Below are positions 1-8,816 of a stretch of 39,565 bases of DNA, in pieces. Position numbers and translations under genes: made by a program. The notes beneath the pieces were generated by a model. It was not told the DNA's origin. It was given only the letters and a program-made list of their open reading frames with translations, and made no database searches. Source of the stretch: SZAS-103 sp964449135. GTDB lineage: Bacteria; Pseudomonadota; Gammaproteobacteria; Xanthomonadales; Xanthomonadaceae. Position 1 is the stretch's first letter. Every line of letters starts with the position of its first letter. The DNA lies in the NCBI GenBank assembly GCA_964449135.1, contig CAYUXZ010000025.1, positions 1 through 39,565 of the forward strand, written 5' to 3'.

Positions 1-43
1 TGTTGCACGGCCGCAAATCGGCCTGTATCATTTCGTGCTCCGC

Positions 44-120
44 GGAGTGGTAGTTCAGTCGGTTAGAATGCTGGCCTGTCACGCCGGAGGTCGCGGGTTC
101 GAGTCCCGTCCACTCCGCCA
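44..120 (+). tRNA. tRNA-Asp (anticodon GTC)
   Basis: The sequence folds as a complete cloverleaf. The acceptor stem GGAGTGG pairs with CCACTCC, and the T-arm contains GGTTCGAGTCC. The anticodon GTC is at 78-80 in the loop TGTCAC, closed by CTGGC/GCCGG with one G-T pair. The discriminator G and CCA tail are encoded in the DNA at 117-120. The anticodon reads Asp codons GAC and GAU. A tRNA just upstream of ppiD fits the usual order in Xanthomonadales. Confidence 0.97.
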
Positions 121-130
121 GTCGTACTCA

Positions 131-157
131 GGGGCGCCGCAAGGCGCCCCTGCTTTT
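131..157 (+). terminator. Rho-independent terminator of tRNA-Asp
   Basis: A perfect 8-bp stem, GGGGCGCC/GGCGCCCC, closes a GCAA tetraloop and is followed by TGCTTTTTT. It starts 10 nt after the tRNA CCA end, which is a typical place for a tRNA transcript to stop. Confidence 0.85.
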
Positions 158-170
158 TTGTATTTCGGCA

Positions 171-196
171 GCGCCGCAAGGCGCCCTTGTTTTTTG
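171..196 (+). terminator. Second, degenerate terminator copy
   Basis: This near-repeat of the preceding terminator has the stem GCGCC/GGCGC, the same GCAA tetraloop, and a TTGTTTTTT tail. The shared core GCGCCGCAAGGCGCCC suggests a local duplication. It may act as a back-up stop before ppiD. Confidence 0.55.
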
Positions 197-277
197 TGCC
201 CGCGACGCGGCGATGCCGTGCACGGTAAACTGGACAATTCGCCCGGCCGACGGGCATCGCATTCAGGGCTATAGAAC

Positions 278-2239
278 ATGCTGACGAAAATCCGCGAAGC
301 GACGTCCGGCTGGTTCGCCGTCGTGGTCCTGGGATTCATCTCCGCCCTGTTCGTCCTGTGGGGCATCAACGGCTACTTCCAGGGCAGCGTGGACACCTAC
401 GCCGCGCGCATCACGCTCAAGCCCGGCTGGTTCGGCACCGGCATCGGCGCGAAGTACAAGGACATCTCGGTCCAGGATTTCCGCGACGAACTCAGCAAGG
501 AGCGCCAGAGGCAGAGGCAGATGCTGGGCGACCGTTTCGACGAAGCGCAGTTCGACGCGATCGCCAGCAAGCGCGCAGTCGTGGATCGCATGGTGCAGCG
601 CGAATTGCTGGCCGCGGCGGCGACCCGCGACGGGATCGCGGTGAGCGATGAACAGATCCGCAAGACCATCGGCGCGATGCCCGAGTTCCAGACCGACGGC
701 AAGTTCGACCTTCTGCGTTACCAGACCCTGCTCGGCGAGCAGCGGCCGCCGATGACCGGCGCGCAGTACGAAGCCACTGTGCGCCAGGGCTTGATGGTAT
801 CCGCGCTGCCTGCCGAACTGGCGGCTTCGGGCATGACCAGCGACGCCGACATCGACCAGTTCGTGCGCCTGCGCAGACAGACGCGCGACCTGCGCTACCT
901 GGACATCGCCGCGCACGACGACCCGACGCCGCCGACGGATGCCGACCTGCAGGCCTGGTATCGCGTGCACGCCGCCGATTACCGCACGCAGGAGCAAGTC
1001 TCGCTGGAATACCTCGAACTCGACGCTTCGACGCTGCAGGTTCCGACCAGCGTCGATGAAGCTGTCTTGCGCGCGCGCTACGACGAGCAGAAGAACCGTT
1101 TCGTCGAGCCCGAGCAACGGCTGGCGTCGCACATCCTGATCAACGTGCCGCAGGATGCCGATGCGGCGGCCGACAAGGCCGCGCAGGCAAAGGCCGCCGC
1201 GCTCGCCGCGCAGGCGCGCGCGCCGGGCGCGGATTTCGCCGCGCTCGCGAAAGCCAATTCGCAGGACGAGGGCTCCAGGAACCTCGGCGGCGACCTGGGC
1301 TGGCTGACCCAGAAGGTGATCGACCAGAAAGCTTTCGCGGCTGCGCTGTTCGCGCTCAAGCCGGGGCAGGTCAGCGATCCGGTGCGCAGCAGCGAGGGCT
1401 GGCACGTGATCCTGCTGCGCGAAGTGCGCGCGGGCCGGCAGATTCCCTTTGAGACCGTGCGCGCCGAACTGGAGAAGAACGAACTCAAGGATGCGCGCGA
1501 GAAGCTCTACAGCGACCGCACCGGCAAGCTCGTCGATCTCACCCTGAAGGATTCGACTTCGCTCGCGCCGGTCGCGCGCGAACTGGGCATGGCCATCCAG
1601 AAGACCCCGCTGTTCGGCCGCGCTGGCGGTACCGGCATCGCCGCGAACGCGAAGGTGATCAAGGCCGCGTTCTCGACTTCCGTGCTCGACGACGGCAACA
1701 CCAGCGATCCGATCGAACTGGGCGACAAGCCGGATCACATGGTGGTGATCCGCGTCGCCGAGCACCTGCCGGTGAAGGCGCTGCCGTTCGCGCAGGTGCG
1801 CGACCGCGTGCTCGCCGACGTGCAGGCCGACCGCCGCGCGAAATCCGCGAAGCAGAGCGCCGACTCGCTGTTCGCGCGCGCGCAGAAGGGCGAATCGCTG
1901 GATTCGCTCGCGAGCGCCGGCAGCAGCGTGCAGACCGTGTCGGGCGCGACGCGCGACACGACCACGCTCGCGCAGCCGTTGCTCGAAACCGCATTCCGCC
2001 TGCCGCATCCGGTGCAGGGCAAACCCGCGCAGGCCGGCCTCGCGCAGATCGCGCCGGACCACTACGCGCTGGTGGAGGTCACACAGGTGACCGACGGCGA
2101 TCCGAAGCAGATCGACGCCGCCACCCGCGCCAACCTGCGGCGGCAGGCCGCGCAGGCACGCGCGATCGTGGAGACGAAGGCGTTCGTGGACGCCCTCAAG
2201 CGCGATTATCCGGTCAAGGTCGCCGAGGATCGGTTGTAA
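278..2239 (+). CDS. ppiD: Peptidyl-prolyl cis-trans isomerase / periplasmic chaperone PpiD
   Basis: The 653-residue product fits PpiD, an inner-membrane-anchored chaperone that helps outer-membrane and exported proteins fold near the Sec translocon. One N-terminal membrane segment (about residues 12-33) is followed by a helical SurA-N-like region. A parvulin-type domain lies near residues 275-385, with RLASHILI at its start, GGDLGW in the middle and SEGWHVILL at its end. A long C-terminal chaperone region follows. The length is slightly above that of the E. coli protein (about 620). The ATG at 278 gives a proper membrane anchor but has no strong ribosome site. Isomerase activity is uncertain because PpiD parvulin domains are often weak or inactive. 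The gene converges on fabI with a 45-nt gap. Confidence 0.93.
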   Translation: MLTKIREATSGWFAVVVLGFISALFVLWGINGYFQGSVDTYAARITLKPGWFGTGIGAKYKDISVQDFRDELSKERQRQRQMLGDRFDEAQFDAIASKRAVVDRMVQRELLAAAATRDGIAVSDEQIRKTIGAMPEFQTDGKFDLLRYQTLLGEQRPPMTGAQYEATVRQGLMVSALPAELAASGMTSDADIDQFVRLRRQTRDLRYLDIAAHDDPTPPTDADLQAWYRVHAADYRTQEQVSLEYLELDASTLQVPTSVDEAVLRARYDEQKNRFVEPEQRLASHILINVPQDADAAADKAAQAKAAALAAQARAPGADFAALAKANSQDEGSRNLGGDLGWLTQKVIDQKAFAAALFALKPGQVSDPVRSSEGWHVILLREVRAGRQIPFETVRAELEKNELKDAREKLYSDRTGKLVDLTLKDSTSLAPVARELGMAIQKTPLFGRAGGTGIAANAKVIKAAFSTSVLDDGNTSDPIELGDKPDHMVVIRVAEHLPVKALPFAQVRDRVLADVQADRRAKSAKQSADSLFARAQKGESLDSLASAGSSVQTVSGATRDTTTLAQPLLETAFRLPHPVQGKPAQAGLAQIAPDHYALVEVTQVTDGDPKQIDAATRANLRRQAAQARAIVETKAFVDALKRDYPVKVAEDRL

Positions 2240-2284
2240 CAGGAACCGCCGATGCGCGCGGCAGTGCCGTGCAAACGCGTCGGC

Positions 2285-3070
2285 TCACTCCAGGCCGCTC
2301 ATCCCCAGGATGTTGTAGCCCGAATCCACGAACGTCACCTCGCCGGTGATGCCCGCTGCGAGATCCGAGCACAGGAACGCGGCCGTGTTGCCGACGTCCT
2401 CGATCGTCACGTTGCGGCGCATCGGGGCGGCGTGCTCGACGAGTTCGAGCATTTTGCGGATGTTGCCCACCCCGGCCGCGGCGAGCGTCTTGATCGGGCC
2501 CGCGGAAATCGCATTCACGCGCGTGCCCTCGGGGCCGAGGTTGTAGGCGAGGTAGCGCACGCTGGCTTCCAGGCTTGCCTTGGCCAGTCCCATGACGTTG
2601 TAGTTCGCGAGCGCGCGGTCGGCGCCCAGATATGTGAGCGTGAGCAAGGCGCCGTTGCGGCCCTTCATCAGCGGGCGCGCGGCCTTGGCGAGCGCGGGGA
2701 AGCTGTACGCGGAGATGTCGTGCGCGATCTTGTAGTTCTCGCGCGTGAGGCCGTCGAGGAATTCGCCGGTCAGCGCCTCGCCCGGCGCGAATCCGATCGA
2801 GTGCACGAGGATGTCCAGCCCATCCCAGCGCTTGCCGAGATCGGTGAACAGCTGCTCGATCTGCCCGTCGTTGCCGACGTCGCAGGGCAGCACGATGTCT
2901 GAGCCGAACGCTGCCGCAGCTTCTTCCACGCGCGACTTGAGCTTGTCGTTGACGTAGGTGAACGCGAGCTGCGCGCCTTCGCGGTGCATCGCGCTGGCGA
3001 TGCCCCAGGCGATCGAACGCTGGTTGAGCACGCCGGTGACCAGCGCGCGCTTGCCTTGCAGGAAACCCAT
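2285..3070 (-). CDS. fabI: Enoyl-[acyl-carrier-protein] reductase (NADH) FabI
   Basis: This protein catalyses the last step of each fatty-acid elongation cycle in the cytoplasm, reducing trans-2-enoyl-ACP with NAD(P)H. At 261 residues it matches FabI length. It has the atypical short-chain dehydrogenase start GKRALVTGV followed by NQRSIAWGIA. The catalytic pair is Tyr157 and Lys164, with the Y-x6-K spacing typical of FabI, in the segment NYNVMGLAKASLEA; a further conserved Tyr147 precedes it. A GGAGG ribosome site sits a few bases before the ATG. It follows mltD on the same strand after 65 nt, so the two may be co-transcribed. FabI is the family inhibited by triclosan. Confidence 0.96.
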   Translation of the reverse strand: MGFLQGKRALVTGVLNQRSIAWGIASAMHREGAQLAFTYVNDKLKSRVEEAAAAFGSDIVLPCDVGNDGQIEQLFTDLGKRWDGLDILVHSIGFAPGEALTGEFLDGLTRENYKIAHDISAYSFPALAKAARPLMKGRNGALLTLTYLGADRALANYNVMGLAKASLEASVRYLAYNLGPEGTRVNAISAGPIKTLAAAGVGNIRKMLELVEHAAPMRRNVTIEDVGNTAAFLCSDLAAGITGEVTFVDSGYNILGMSGLE

Positions 3071-3135
3071 GGTGCCTCCGGAAATCGTGTGAACGCCGAC
3101 GTTGCCGGCGATGCATCAGTTTGGCGGTTTGCGGC

Positions 3136-4458
3136 TCACGGCGCCAGTTTCAGTTTCATCCCGACCCTGACCCTCGCGCGCCGGCCGAGATGGTTCCATA
3201 GGCGCAACTGATCCACGCCGATGCTGTAGTGGCGCGCGATCGAGAACAGCGTCTCGCCGCGGACGACGGTATGCGTGCGCGAAACGTGGGCTGAGGCATT
3301 CGCGGGTTCGTCGGACTGCGCGGCGTCGGCGGATTTCGCGTCGGCAGCCGCGGCGGCGTCGGCTGCGGGGTTCGGCACCACGTTCGTGGCGATGCCGGCT
3401 GTGGCGAGTGCCGCCTGGTCCGCGGCGTTCGGCCAGCGCGGCCGCGTGCTCGCCGGCACCAGCACGGTGCGCGGCGCGCCGGCGACGATGCGGCCGTTGC
3501 GATAGCCGTGGTTGAAGGTCTTCAAGTCGTCGGCATCCATGCCCAGGCGACGCGCGAGTTCGTCCAGCGAGTTCACGTCCGCGGGAAGGACGTACGGCAC
3601 CCAGTGCACGACGGTCGCGTCCTTCTCCAGCGGAATCGACTGGCGCTCGGACTCGGCGAGCAGGCAGGTCAGCGCGCGCAGCTTGGAGACGTATTCGTAG
3701 GTCGTGTTCGACAGTCCGGCGGGGCGGCGATAATCGACGGGGCCCGCGCTGCGCGCCTGCAGTTCGTCGGCCGGCATCGTGCGCATCACCCGGTATTCGC
3801 CGGAGTTGTACGCCATCGCGGTCAACCGCCAGTCGTTGAACATCGCGTGCAGCTTGCCCAGGTAGACGAGCGCCGCCTGCGTCGAATCCAGCACCGACAA
3901 GCGGCCGTCGTAGCCGCCGATCACGGTCGCGCCGTTGTTCCGCGCGGTCTCGGCGATGATCTGCCACATGCCCGCGGCGCCGAAGCTGCGTGCGTCGGTG
4001 CGGTACCAGCTCTCCACGATCGGAATCAGCGCGAACTCGCCGGGCAGCTTGCGGCGTTCGATTTCGTCGAGCACGACCAGCATCATCGGCAGCGTGGCCT
4101 GCACTTCCTCGGCGAAATGTTCCGGGTAGCCGGCGTACTTGTGACGCCAGCGCGTGTTGTTCGGGCCGACGATGCAGGTCGGCGTGCTCAACCGCGCACG
4201 CAGGCGATCGAGCACCTGGCCACTGGTCAGCACGTCGCTTTCGGGCGGCAGCGGCGCATTCGACGGCGGCGTGATCGGCGCGGAGATTTCCGGCGGCAAT
4301 TCCGAGACGACGATCGGTTCGCCCGACGGCAGCGGCACCGGCTGCGAGACGGACTCGACGTCCACGTGTTCTCCACCCGTGGTCTGGCAACCGGCGAATG
4401 CGAGCGTCGCGGCGGCGGTCAGCGCGGCGAATGCAGACTGGCGAAGGCCGGGCCTCAT
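3136..4458 (-). CDS. mltD: Membrane-bound lytic murein transglycosylase D (lipoprotein)
   Basis: This enzyme cleaves the MurNAc-GlcNAc bond of peptidoglycan to give 1,6-anhydro-muropeptides and acts at the outer membrane. The chosen ATG overlaps the gloB stop as ATGA and gives a 440-residue protein. Its signal ends in a lipobox (LAFAGC, Cys24), which a longer upstream start would spoil. The SLT domain is marked by PIVESWY, containing the family's catalytic Glu, then GAAGMWQI and AYNSGEYRV. The C-terminus carries one clear LysM domain (HTVVRGETLFSIARHY) preceded by a degenerate LysM-like segment, whereas E. coli MltD has two. Adjacency to gloB, rnhA and dnaQ is conserved in gammaproteobacteria. 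Confidence 0.94.
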   Translation of the reverse strand: MRPGLRQSAFAALTAAATLAFAGCQTTGGEHVDVESVSQPVPLPSGEPIVVSELPPEISAPITPPSNAPLPPESDVLTSGQVLDRLRARLSTPTCIVGPNNTRWRHKYAGYPEHFAEEVQATLPMMLVVLDEIERRKLPGEFALIPIVESWYRTDARSFGAAGMWQIIAETARNNGATVIGGYDGRLSVLDSTQAALVYLGKLHAMFNDWRLTAMAYNSGEYRVMRTMPADELQARSAGPVDYRRPAGLSNTTYEYVSKLRALTCLLAESERQSIPLEKDATVVHWVPYVLPADVNSLDELARRLGMDADDLKTFNHGYRNGRIVAGAPRTVLVPASTRPRWPNAADQAALATAGIATNVVPNPAADAAAAADAKSADAAQSDEPANASAHVSRTHTVVRGETLFSIARHYSIGVDQLRLWNHLGRRARVRVGMKLKLAP

Positions 4459-5228
4459 GCGCGGAACCCGTCCTTCCACGAGCGCAGCGCCGCGAATACC
4501 TGCACGCGCTCCGGACACGGCGCGCCGACATGCCGTTCGACGGATGTGCGCACCGTGGCTTCATCCACGCGCAGGAATGGATTGCATTCGATCTCGCTAC
4601 CGATCGTGCTGGGCAGCGAAGGATCGCCGCGTTCGCGCGCCGCGCGCGCCTGCGCGGTGCGTTCGCGGAGCGCGGCGTTGTCGGGCTCGATCACGCGGGC
4701 GAACGCCGCGTTCGCCAGCGTGTATTCGTGGCCGCAGCAGACCTTCGTTTCCAACGGCAGCGCCCTGAGTCGATCCAGCGAGCCGAGCATCTGTTCCGGC
4801 GTGCCCTCGAACAGGCGCCCGCAGCCGATGCTGAACAATGTGTCGCCGCAGAACACGATGCCGCCACCGTGGAAGGCCACGTGCGATCGCGTGTGGCCGT
4901 GGACTTCGTGAGTGACATAGCGCAGGCCGAGTTCCGGAACCTCGACCGCATCGCCTTCGCCGACGCGATGGCTCGCGCAGGCGATGCGCGGATCGTGAGG
5001 GGCGTGGCAGGGCACGTCGAAGCGGCGCAGCAGCTCCTCCGCGCCGCCGATATGATCGGGGTGGTGGTGTGTCAACAGGACCGCGACGGGTTGCAGGCCC
5101 TTGTCGATCGCGTCGAAAACCGGCGCCGCATCGCCAGGATCCACGACGATTCCGCGGCCATCGGGCGCGGACAGGGTCCAGATGTAGTTGTCCTCGAACG
5201 CGGGGATGGCTCGCAATTCCAGTTTCAT
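4455..5228 (-). CDS. gloB: Hydroxyacylglutathione hydrolase (glyoxalase II)
   Basis: This enzyme hydrolyses S-lactoylglutathione to D-lactate and glutathione in methylglyoxal detoxification. The protein has 257 residues. The metallo-beta-lactamase fold is shown by the metal motif THHHPDHIGG, GHTRSHVAF, and the third-ligand region FCGDTLFSIGCGR. The C-terminal glyoxalase II substrate domain follows, with CCGHEYTLANAAFA. The start MKLELRAIPAF was chosen because homologues begin this way; upstream in-frame sequence is low-complexity and overlaps the divergent gene. Its stop overlaps the mltD start by 4 nt, so the two are probably translationally coupled. Confidence 0.95.
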   Translation of the reverse strand: MKLELRAIPAFEDNYIWTLSAPDGRGIVVDPGDAAPVFDAIDKGLQPVAVLLTHHHPDHIGGAEELLRRFDVPCHAPHDPRIACASHRVGEGDAVEVPELGLRYVTHEVHGHTRSHVAFHGGGIVFCGDTLFSIGCGRLFEGTPEQMLGSLDRLRALPLETKVCCGHEYTLANAAFARVIEPDNAALRERTAQARAARERGDPSLPSTIGSEIECNPFLRVDEATVRTSVERHVGAPCPERVQVFAALRSWKDGFRA

Positions 5229-5267
5229 GGGATGACCCGGACGCCCGATTCCCGCAAAATCAGCACC

Positions 5268-5984
5268 ATGCCCGCAGAACATTCTCCCCGTCAACCCGCG
5301 AGCCGCGCCGAGGCCTCGCTCGCGGGCGAGCGCATGCGGACGTTGCTGCGACGCTGCCATCGGGATGCTGCCGCCGACGTCGCACGCTGCAGCGGACGTT
5401 ACGGCTTGTTCCTGCAGCCGCACGACGACGAGGGCTACACGATCGCGACGCCGTACCTGCACACGCGCTTGCGCTTGCTGCGCGACGGCGACGGTTTCGC
5501 CGGCGACCTGCGCTGCGATGAAGCGATGCTGCCGCTTGCGGACGACAGCCTCGCATTCATATTTTCGGTTTGCGCGTTCGAGTCGGCGCGCGATCCGGTC
5601 GGGCTTGCGGCCGAATACACGCGTTTGCTGGAACCGGAAGGCACGCTGCTCGTGCTCGGCCTGAATCCCTGGAGTCCCGCGCACCTGCGATGGATGTTCC
5701 GCGGCCTGCGCGTGTGGTCGCCGGACGCGATGCGCGCGTTGCTGTCGGGACTGGGCCTGGAAATCGTCGGCTGCCGGTATCTCGGCGGCCACTGGGCTGC
5801 GCGCGCCGCGCCTGCGCTCGACGTGGGCGGCGCGCGGCGGCGCGGATCGCCGCTGCGCAGCGGATTCCTGCTCGAGGCGCGGCGGCGCGATCCGGGCATG
5901 ACGCCGCTGCGTGCGAAGCCTGCGAAGCTACGCATCGGCGCGGGCGCGAGCGCGGGATCGGCGCGGATGCGGGTACGCCGATGA
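5268..5984 (+). CDS. YafS-like SAM-dependent methyltransferase
   Basis: The 238-residue protein resembles the methyltransferase family found between gloB and rnhA in gammaproteobacteria (YafS in E. coli). The central part reads as a class I methyltransferase beta4-beta5 region: LPLADDSLAFIFSVCAFE, then a helix and GTLLVLGLNPWSP. The N-terminal glycine-rich SAM motif is weak. The C-terminus is Arg/Ala-rich and probably disordered. ATG 5268 leaves room for a divergent promoter against gloB; ATG 5232, only 3 nt from the gloB start, is a less likely alternative. The stop overlaps the rnhA start (ATGA). The substrate is unknown. Confidence 0.8.
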   Translation: MPAEHSPRQPASRAEASLAGERMRTLLRRCHRDAAADVARCSGRYGLFLQPHDDEGYTIATPYLHTRLRLLRDGDGFAGDLRCDEAMLPLADDSLAFIFSVCAFESARDPVGLAAEYTRLLEPEGTLLVLGLNPWSPAHLRWMFRGLRVWSPDAMRALLSGLGLEIVGCRYLGGHWAARAAPALDVGGARRRGSPLRSGFLLEARRRDPGMTPLRAKPAKLRIGAGASAGSARMRVRR

Positions 5985-6472
5985 CGAAGCGCGCGACCGA
6001 ATCCGACGCGGATGTCGTGCGGATGAAGAAAGTCGAAATCCATACCGACGGCGCCTGCCTCGGCAACCCCGGCCCGGGTGGCTGGGCCGCGTTGCTGCTG
6101 TTTGCTGGTCGCGAACGTGAATTGTCCGGATTCGAGGCGCAGACCACGAACAACCGCATGGAACTGATGGCTGCGATCCGCGCGCTCGAGGCGCTGCGCG
6201 AACCCTGCGTCGTCGCGTTGCACACCGATTCGAAATACGTGCAGCAGGGCATCGTCGAATGGATGCCGAACTGGCTGCGTCGCGGCTGGAAGACCAGCGG
6301 CGGCGATCCGGTGAAGAACCGCGACCTCTGGGAACGCCTGCACGACGCGGCGGCGCGGCATCGCGTACAGTGGCGCTGGGTCAAGGGGCACGCGGGGCAT
6401 GTCGAGAACGAGCGCGTGGATGCGCTCGCGCGCGCGGCTGCGGAGCGCGCGAAAAACGGGGAGAGCGAATGA
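5981..6472 (+). CDS. rnhA: Ribonuclease HI
   Basis: This enzyme cuts the RNA strand of RNA-DNA hybrids in the cytoplasm. The 163-residue protein has the four acidic catalytic positions: Asp in IHTDGAC, Glu in NNRMELMA, Asp in LHTDSKYV and Asp in NERVDALA. The basic handle (NWLRRGWKTSGG) and VKGHAGH are also present. The ATG overlaps the methyltransferase stop and the TGA overlaps the dnaQ start, both as ATGA, so translation is probably coupled along the run. The first 14 residues before MKKVEIHTDG are an extension relative to E. coli RnhA; an internal start at Met15 is possible. Confidence 0.95.
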   Translation: MTKRATESDADVVRMKKVEIHTDGACLGNPGPGGWAALLLFAGRERELSGFEAQTTNNRMELMAAIRALEALREPCVVALHTDSKYVQQGIVEWMPNWLRRGWKTSGGDPVKNRDLWERLHDAAARHRVQWRWVKGHAGHVENERVDALARAAAERAKNGESE

Positions 6473-7179
6473 CGCGGCAGATCGTGCTGGACACCGAGAC
6501 CACGGGACTGTCGTGGGAGAAAGGCAACCGCGTGGTCGAGATCGGCTGCGTGGAGATCGTGCAGCGGCGCCCGACCGGCCGGCATTTCCAGCGCTACCTC
6601 AATCCCGGGCGCGAGATGGAGCCGGGCGCGGTCGAAGTCACCGGCCTGACCTCGGACTTCCTGGCCGACAAGCCGCGCTTCGCCGAGATCGTCGGGGAAT
6701 TCCTCGCCTTCATCGACGGCGCGGAACTGGTGATCCACAACGCCGCGTTCGACGTCGGATTCCTCGACTACGAGCTCTCGCTGCTCGATGCGGACCATGC
6801 GCGCCTGGGCGAACGCTGCACCGTGCTCGACACGCTCGAGCTCGCGCGCCAGCGCTATCCGGGCCAGCGCAACAGCCTGGACGCGTTGTGCAAGCGGCTG
6901 GGCGTGGACAACGCCTCGCGCACCCTGCACGGCGCGCTGCTCGACGCGCAATTGCTGTCCGAAGTGTATCTGCACATGACCGCGGGGCAGGGCGACCTGG
7001 GTTTCGATACGGCCGCGCCGGTACGCAATACGGCTGCTCGCGCAGATGCGATCGCCACGCCAGCGGCGCATCGCGTGCTGCGCGCCGACGCTAGCGAAAT
7101 CGCCGCGCACCGCGAACGGCTGGCGAACATCGCGAAGGCCGCAGGCGGGCGCTGCCTCTGGCCGGAGGAAGCCGCATGA
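6469..7179 (+). CDS. dnaQ: DNA polymerase III epsilon subunit (3'-5' proofreading exonuclease)
   Basis: This is the proofreading exonuclease of the replicative polymerase. The 236-residue protein shows ExoI (VLDTETTGL), ExoII (IHNAAFDVGFLDYEL) and the ExoIII-epsilon motif (LHGALLDAQLL, His and Asp) of the DnaQ-H family. The C-terminal tail contains the segment that binds the polymerase alpha subunit. GGGGAGAG precedes the ATG, which overlaps the rnhA stop. The 3' end (GAGGAAGCC) also forms a Shine-Dalgarno-like GGAGGA placed just before another ATG at 7176. Confidence 0.95.
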   Translation: MTRQIVLDTETTGLSWEKGNRVVEIGCVEIVQRRPTGRHFQRYLNPGREMEPGAVEVTGLTSDFLADKPRFAEIVGEFLAFIDGAELVIHNAAFDVGFLDYELSLLDADHARLGERCTVLDTLELARQRYPGQRNSLDALCKRLGVDNASRTLHGALLDAQLLSEVYLHMTAGQGDLGFDTAAPVRNTAARADAIATPAAHRVLRADASEIAAHRERLANIAKAAGGRCLWPEEAA

Positions 7180-7253
7180 GCGAACCCCGGTCGCGTTCGG
7201 CCGCCGTTTTCGGCATCATCGGCGCGTTCGGCGCCCAACGAGGTTCCGCGTGA
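7176..7253 (+). CDS. Possible 25-residue leader/coupling ORF between dnaQ and kinase
   Basis: A 25-codon ORF begins at ATG 7176, overlapping the dnaQ stop as ATGA, and ends at TGA 7251-7253, overlapping the GTG kinase start as GTGA. A strong GGAGGA lies 7 nt before its ATG. The peptide begins MSEPRSR and has a small hydrophobic core (VFGIIGAFGA). This could be a real small protein or simply a device to pass ribosomes from dnaQ to the kinase. It could also be chance, because GGAGGA is fixed by dnaQ codons. I do not recognise the peptide. Confidence 0.35.
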   Translation: MSEPRSRSAAVFGIIGAFGAQRGSA

Positions 7254-8767
7254 GCTCCTCTTCCACCGTCCTGCTGCAATCGGTCGACATCGCGATCCCG
7301 GGCTACAAGATCCTGCGCCCGATCGGCGAGGGCGGCATGGCTTCGGTATTCCTCGCCGTGCAGGAGTCGCTCGACCGCGAGGTCGCGCTCAAGGTGATGG
7401 CGCCGGCGCTCGCGGCAAACTCCGAGTTCACCGAGCGCTTCCTCAAGGAAGGCAAGATCACCGCGAAGCTGCAGCACCAGAACCTGGTGACGGTGTACGA
7501 CATCGGCACGCACGCCGGCGTGTACTACCTCGCGGCCGAATACATCCCCGGCGGCACGCTCAAGGAGCGCATCACAGAGGGCACGCTGAGCATCGGCGAG
7601 ATCCTCGACATCATGGTCGAGATGGCGCGCGGCCTGGACTTCGCGCACCAGAAAGGCTTCGTCCACCGTGACGTGAAGCCCGGCAACATCCTGTTCCGCA
7701 AGGACGGCAGCGTGGTGCTCGCCGATTTCGGCATCGCGAAGGCGATGGATTCGAGTTCCAGTTCCACCGTCGCCGGCGCCTCGATCGGCACGCCCGACTA
7801 CATGAGCCCCGAGCAGGCGCGCGCCGAGCCGGTGGACGGACGTTCCGACCTGTACAGCCTCGGCACGGTGCTCTACGAGATGCTCACCGGCGCGCCGCCG
7901 TACCAGGCCGCCGATCCGTTCACCGTCGCGCTGATGCACGTCACCCAGCCGGTGCCGACGCTGCCGGCCGAATACGCGTGGCTGCAACCGCTGATCGAGC
8001 GGACGATGAACAAGCAGCCGGCCGAGCGCGTGCAGACCGGCGCGGTCCTCGCCGACGAAGTGCACGAACTGCTGAAGAAAGCGCCCGAGGGCGTGGCCTC
8101 GCTGAGCAAGGTCGCGAGCAAGGGCCAGGCGCGGATCAGCAGCACGACCACCGGCCGCGGCGCGACCGTGCAGCGCACGCGCATCGTGCACGGCGATGCG
8201 GCGCTGCCGCGCTGGCTGTGGCCCGCGGTTGCGGCGGCCGTGATCGGCATCGGCGTCGGCCTGTATTTCCTGCTGCGCACGCCGACCTTGCCGAAGGCGA
8301 CTGGCGTGATCGATCTGGCGCCGGCCGCGGGACAGGTGAGCGCAACCGATGCGGCGACCGCAGCCTCCTCGGGCAAGCCGGGTATTGCCTTGGTCAAGCC
8401 GATCGAGGAACAGCTCGGCGGCGACGTCCCGGCGTGGTTGGCGCGAGCCGATAGCTACAAGGATTACGGCACGACCAGCCCGACCGACCCGGGTCGCAAG
8501 CTCACCTTCCCCGAAGACGATTCAGCGGTGTTCTTCTACGACAAGGTGCTCAAGGCCGATCCGAACAACGCGGCCGCGAAGAAGGGCTTGCACGACATCG
8601 CTGTGTATTTCCTCGGCATGGGCAACAAGCTCTGCGATCGCGGTATGTTCGATGGCTGCAAGGAACAGACGACCCGAGGGCTGCTGGCCGAGCCGGACAA
8701 CGCCGAGCTCAAGGCCTTGCAGAAGAAAGCCGACGACGGCGCGCTCGGCAACGCCCCGAGCGGCTGA
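7250..8767 (+). CDS. Membrane-anchored eukaryotic-type Ser/Thr protein kinase
   Basis: This predicted Hanks-type kinase has 505 residues. The kinase domain (about 19-275) contains the Gly-rich loop GEGGMASVF, Lys48 in ALKVMAP, catalytic Asp141 in HRDVKPGN, DFGIAKAMD, and the activation-loop end GTPDYMSPEQ. After a basic juxtamembrane stretch, one transmembrane helix (about 321-342) leads to a C-terminal extracytoplasmic region of about 160 residues with TPR-like helices and three Cys. I do not recognise that region as PASTA. The start is GTG 7250, with ACGAGG 7 nt upstream; it immediately precedes the conserved kinase fold. The convergent PP2C phosphatase gene ends 49 nt away and is the likely counter-enzyme. 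Confidence 0.9.
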   Translation: MSSSSTVLLQSVDIAIPGYKILRPIGEGGMASVFLAVQESLDREVALKVMAPALAANSEFTERFLKEGKITAKLQHQNLVTVYDIGTHAGVYYLAAEYIPGGTLKERITEGTLSIGEILDIMVEMARGLDFAHQKGFVHRDVKPGNILFRKDGSVVLADFGIAKAMDSSSSSTVAGASIGTPDYMSPEQARAEPVDGRSDLYSLGTVLYEMLTGAPPYQAADPFTVALMHVTQPVPTLPAEYAWLQPLIERTMNKQPAERVQTGAVLADEVHELLKKAPEGVASLSKVASKGQARISSTTTGRGATVQRTRIVHGDAALPRWLWPAVAAAVIGIGVGLYFLLRTPTLPKATGVIDLAPAAGQVSATDAATAASSGKPGIALVKPIEEQLGGDVPAWLARADSYKDYGTTSPTDPGRKLTFPEDDSAVFFYDKVLKADPNNAAAKKGLHDIAVYFLGMGNKLCDRGMFDGCKEQTTRGLLAEPDNAELKALQKKADDGALGNAPSG

Positions 8768-8816
8768 TCCACGCGTTTGAGGGATTCCGCGGTACGCGGC
8801 CGGCGCCGCGCGACGA

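Noticed and set aside
269..2062. Long minus-strand ORF of 597 codons opposite ppiD
   Set aside because: It is a GC-rich shadow with Arg/His-rich, domain-free translation; ppiD on the plus strand has clear domains.
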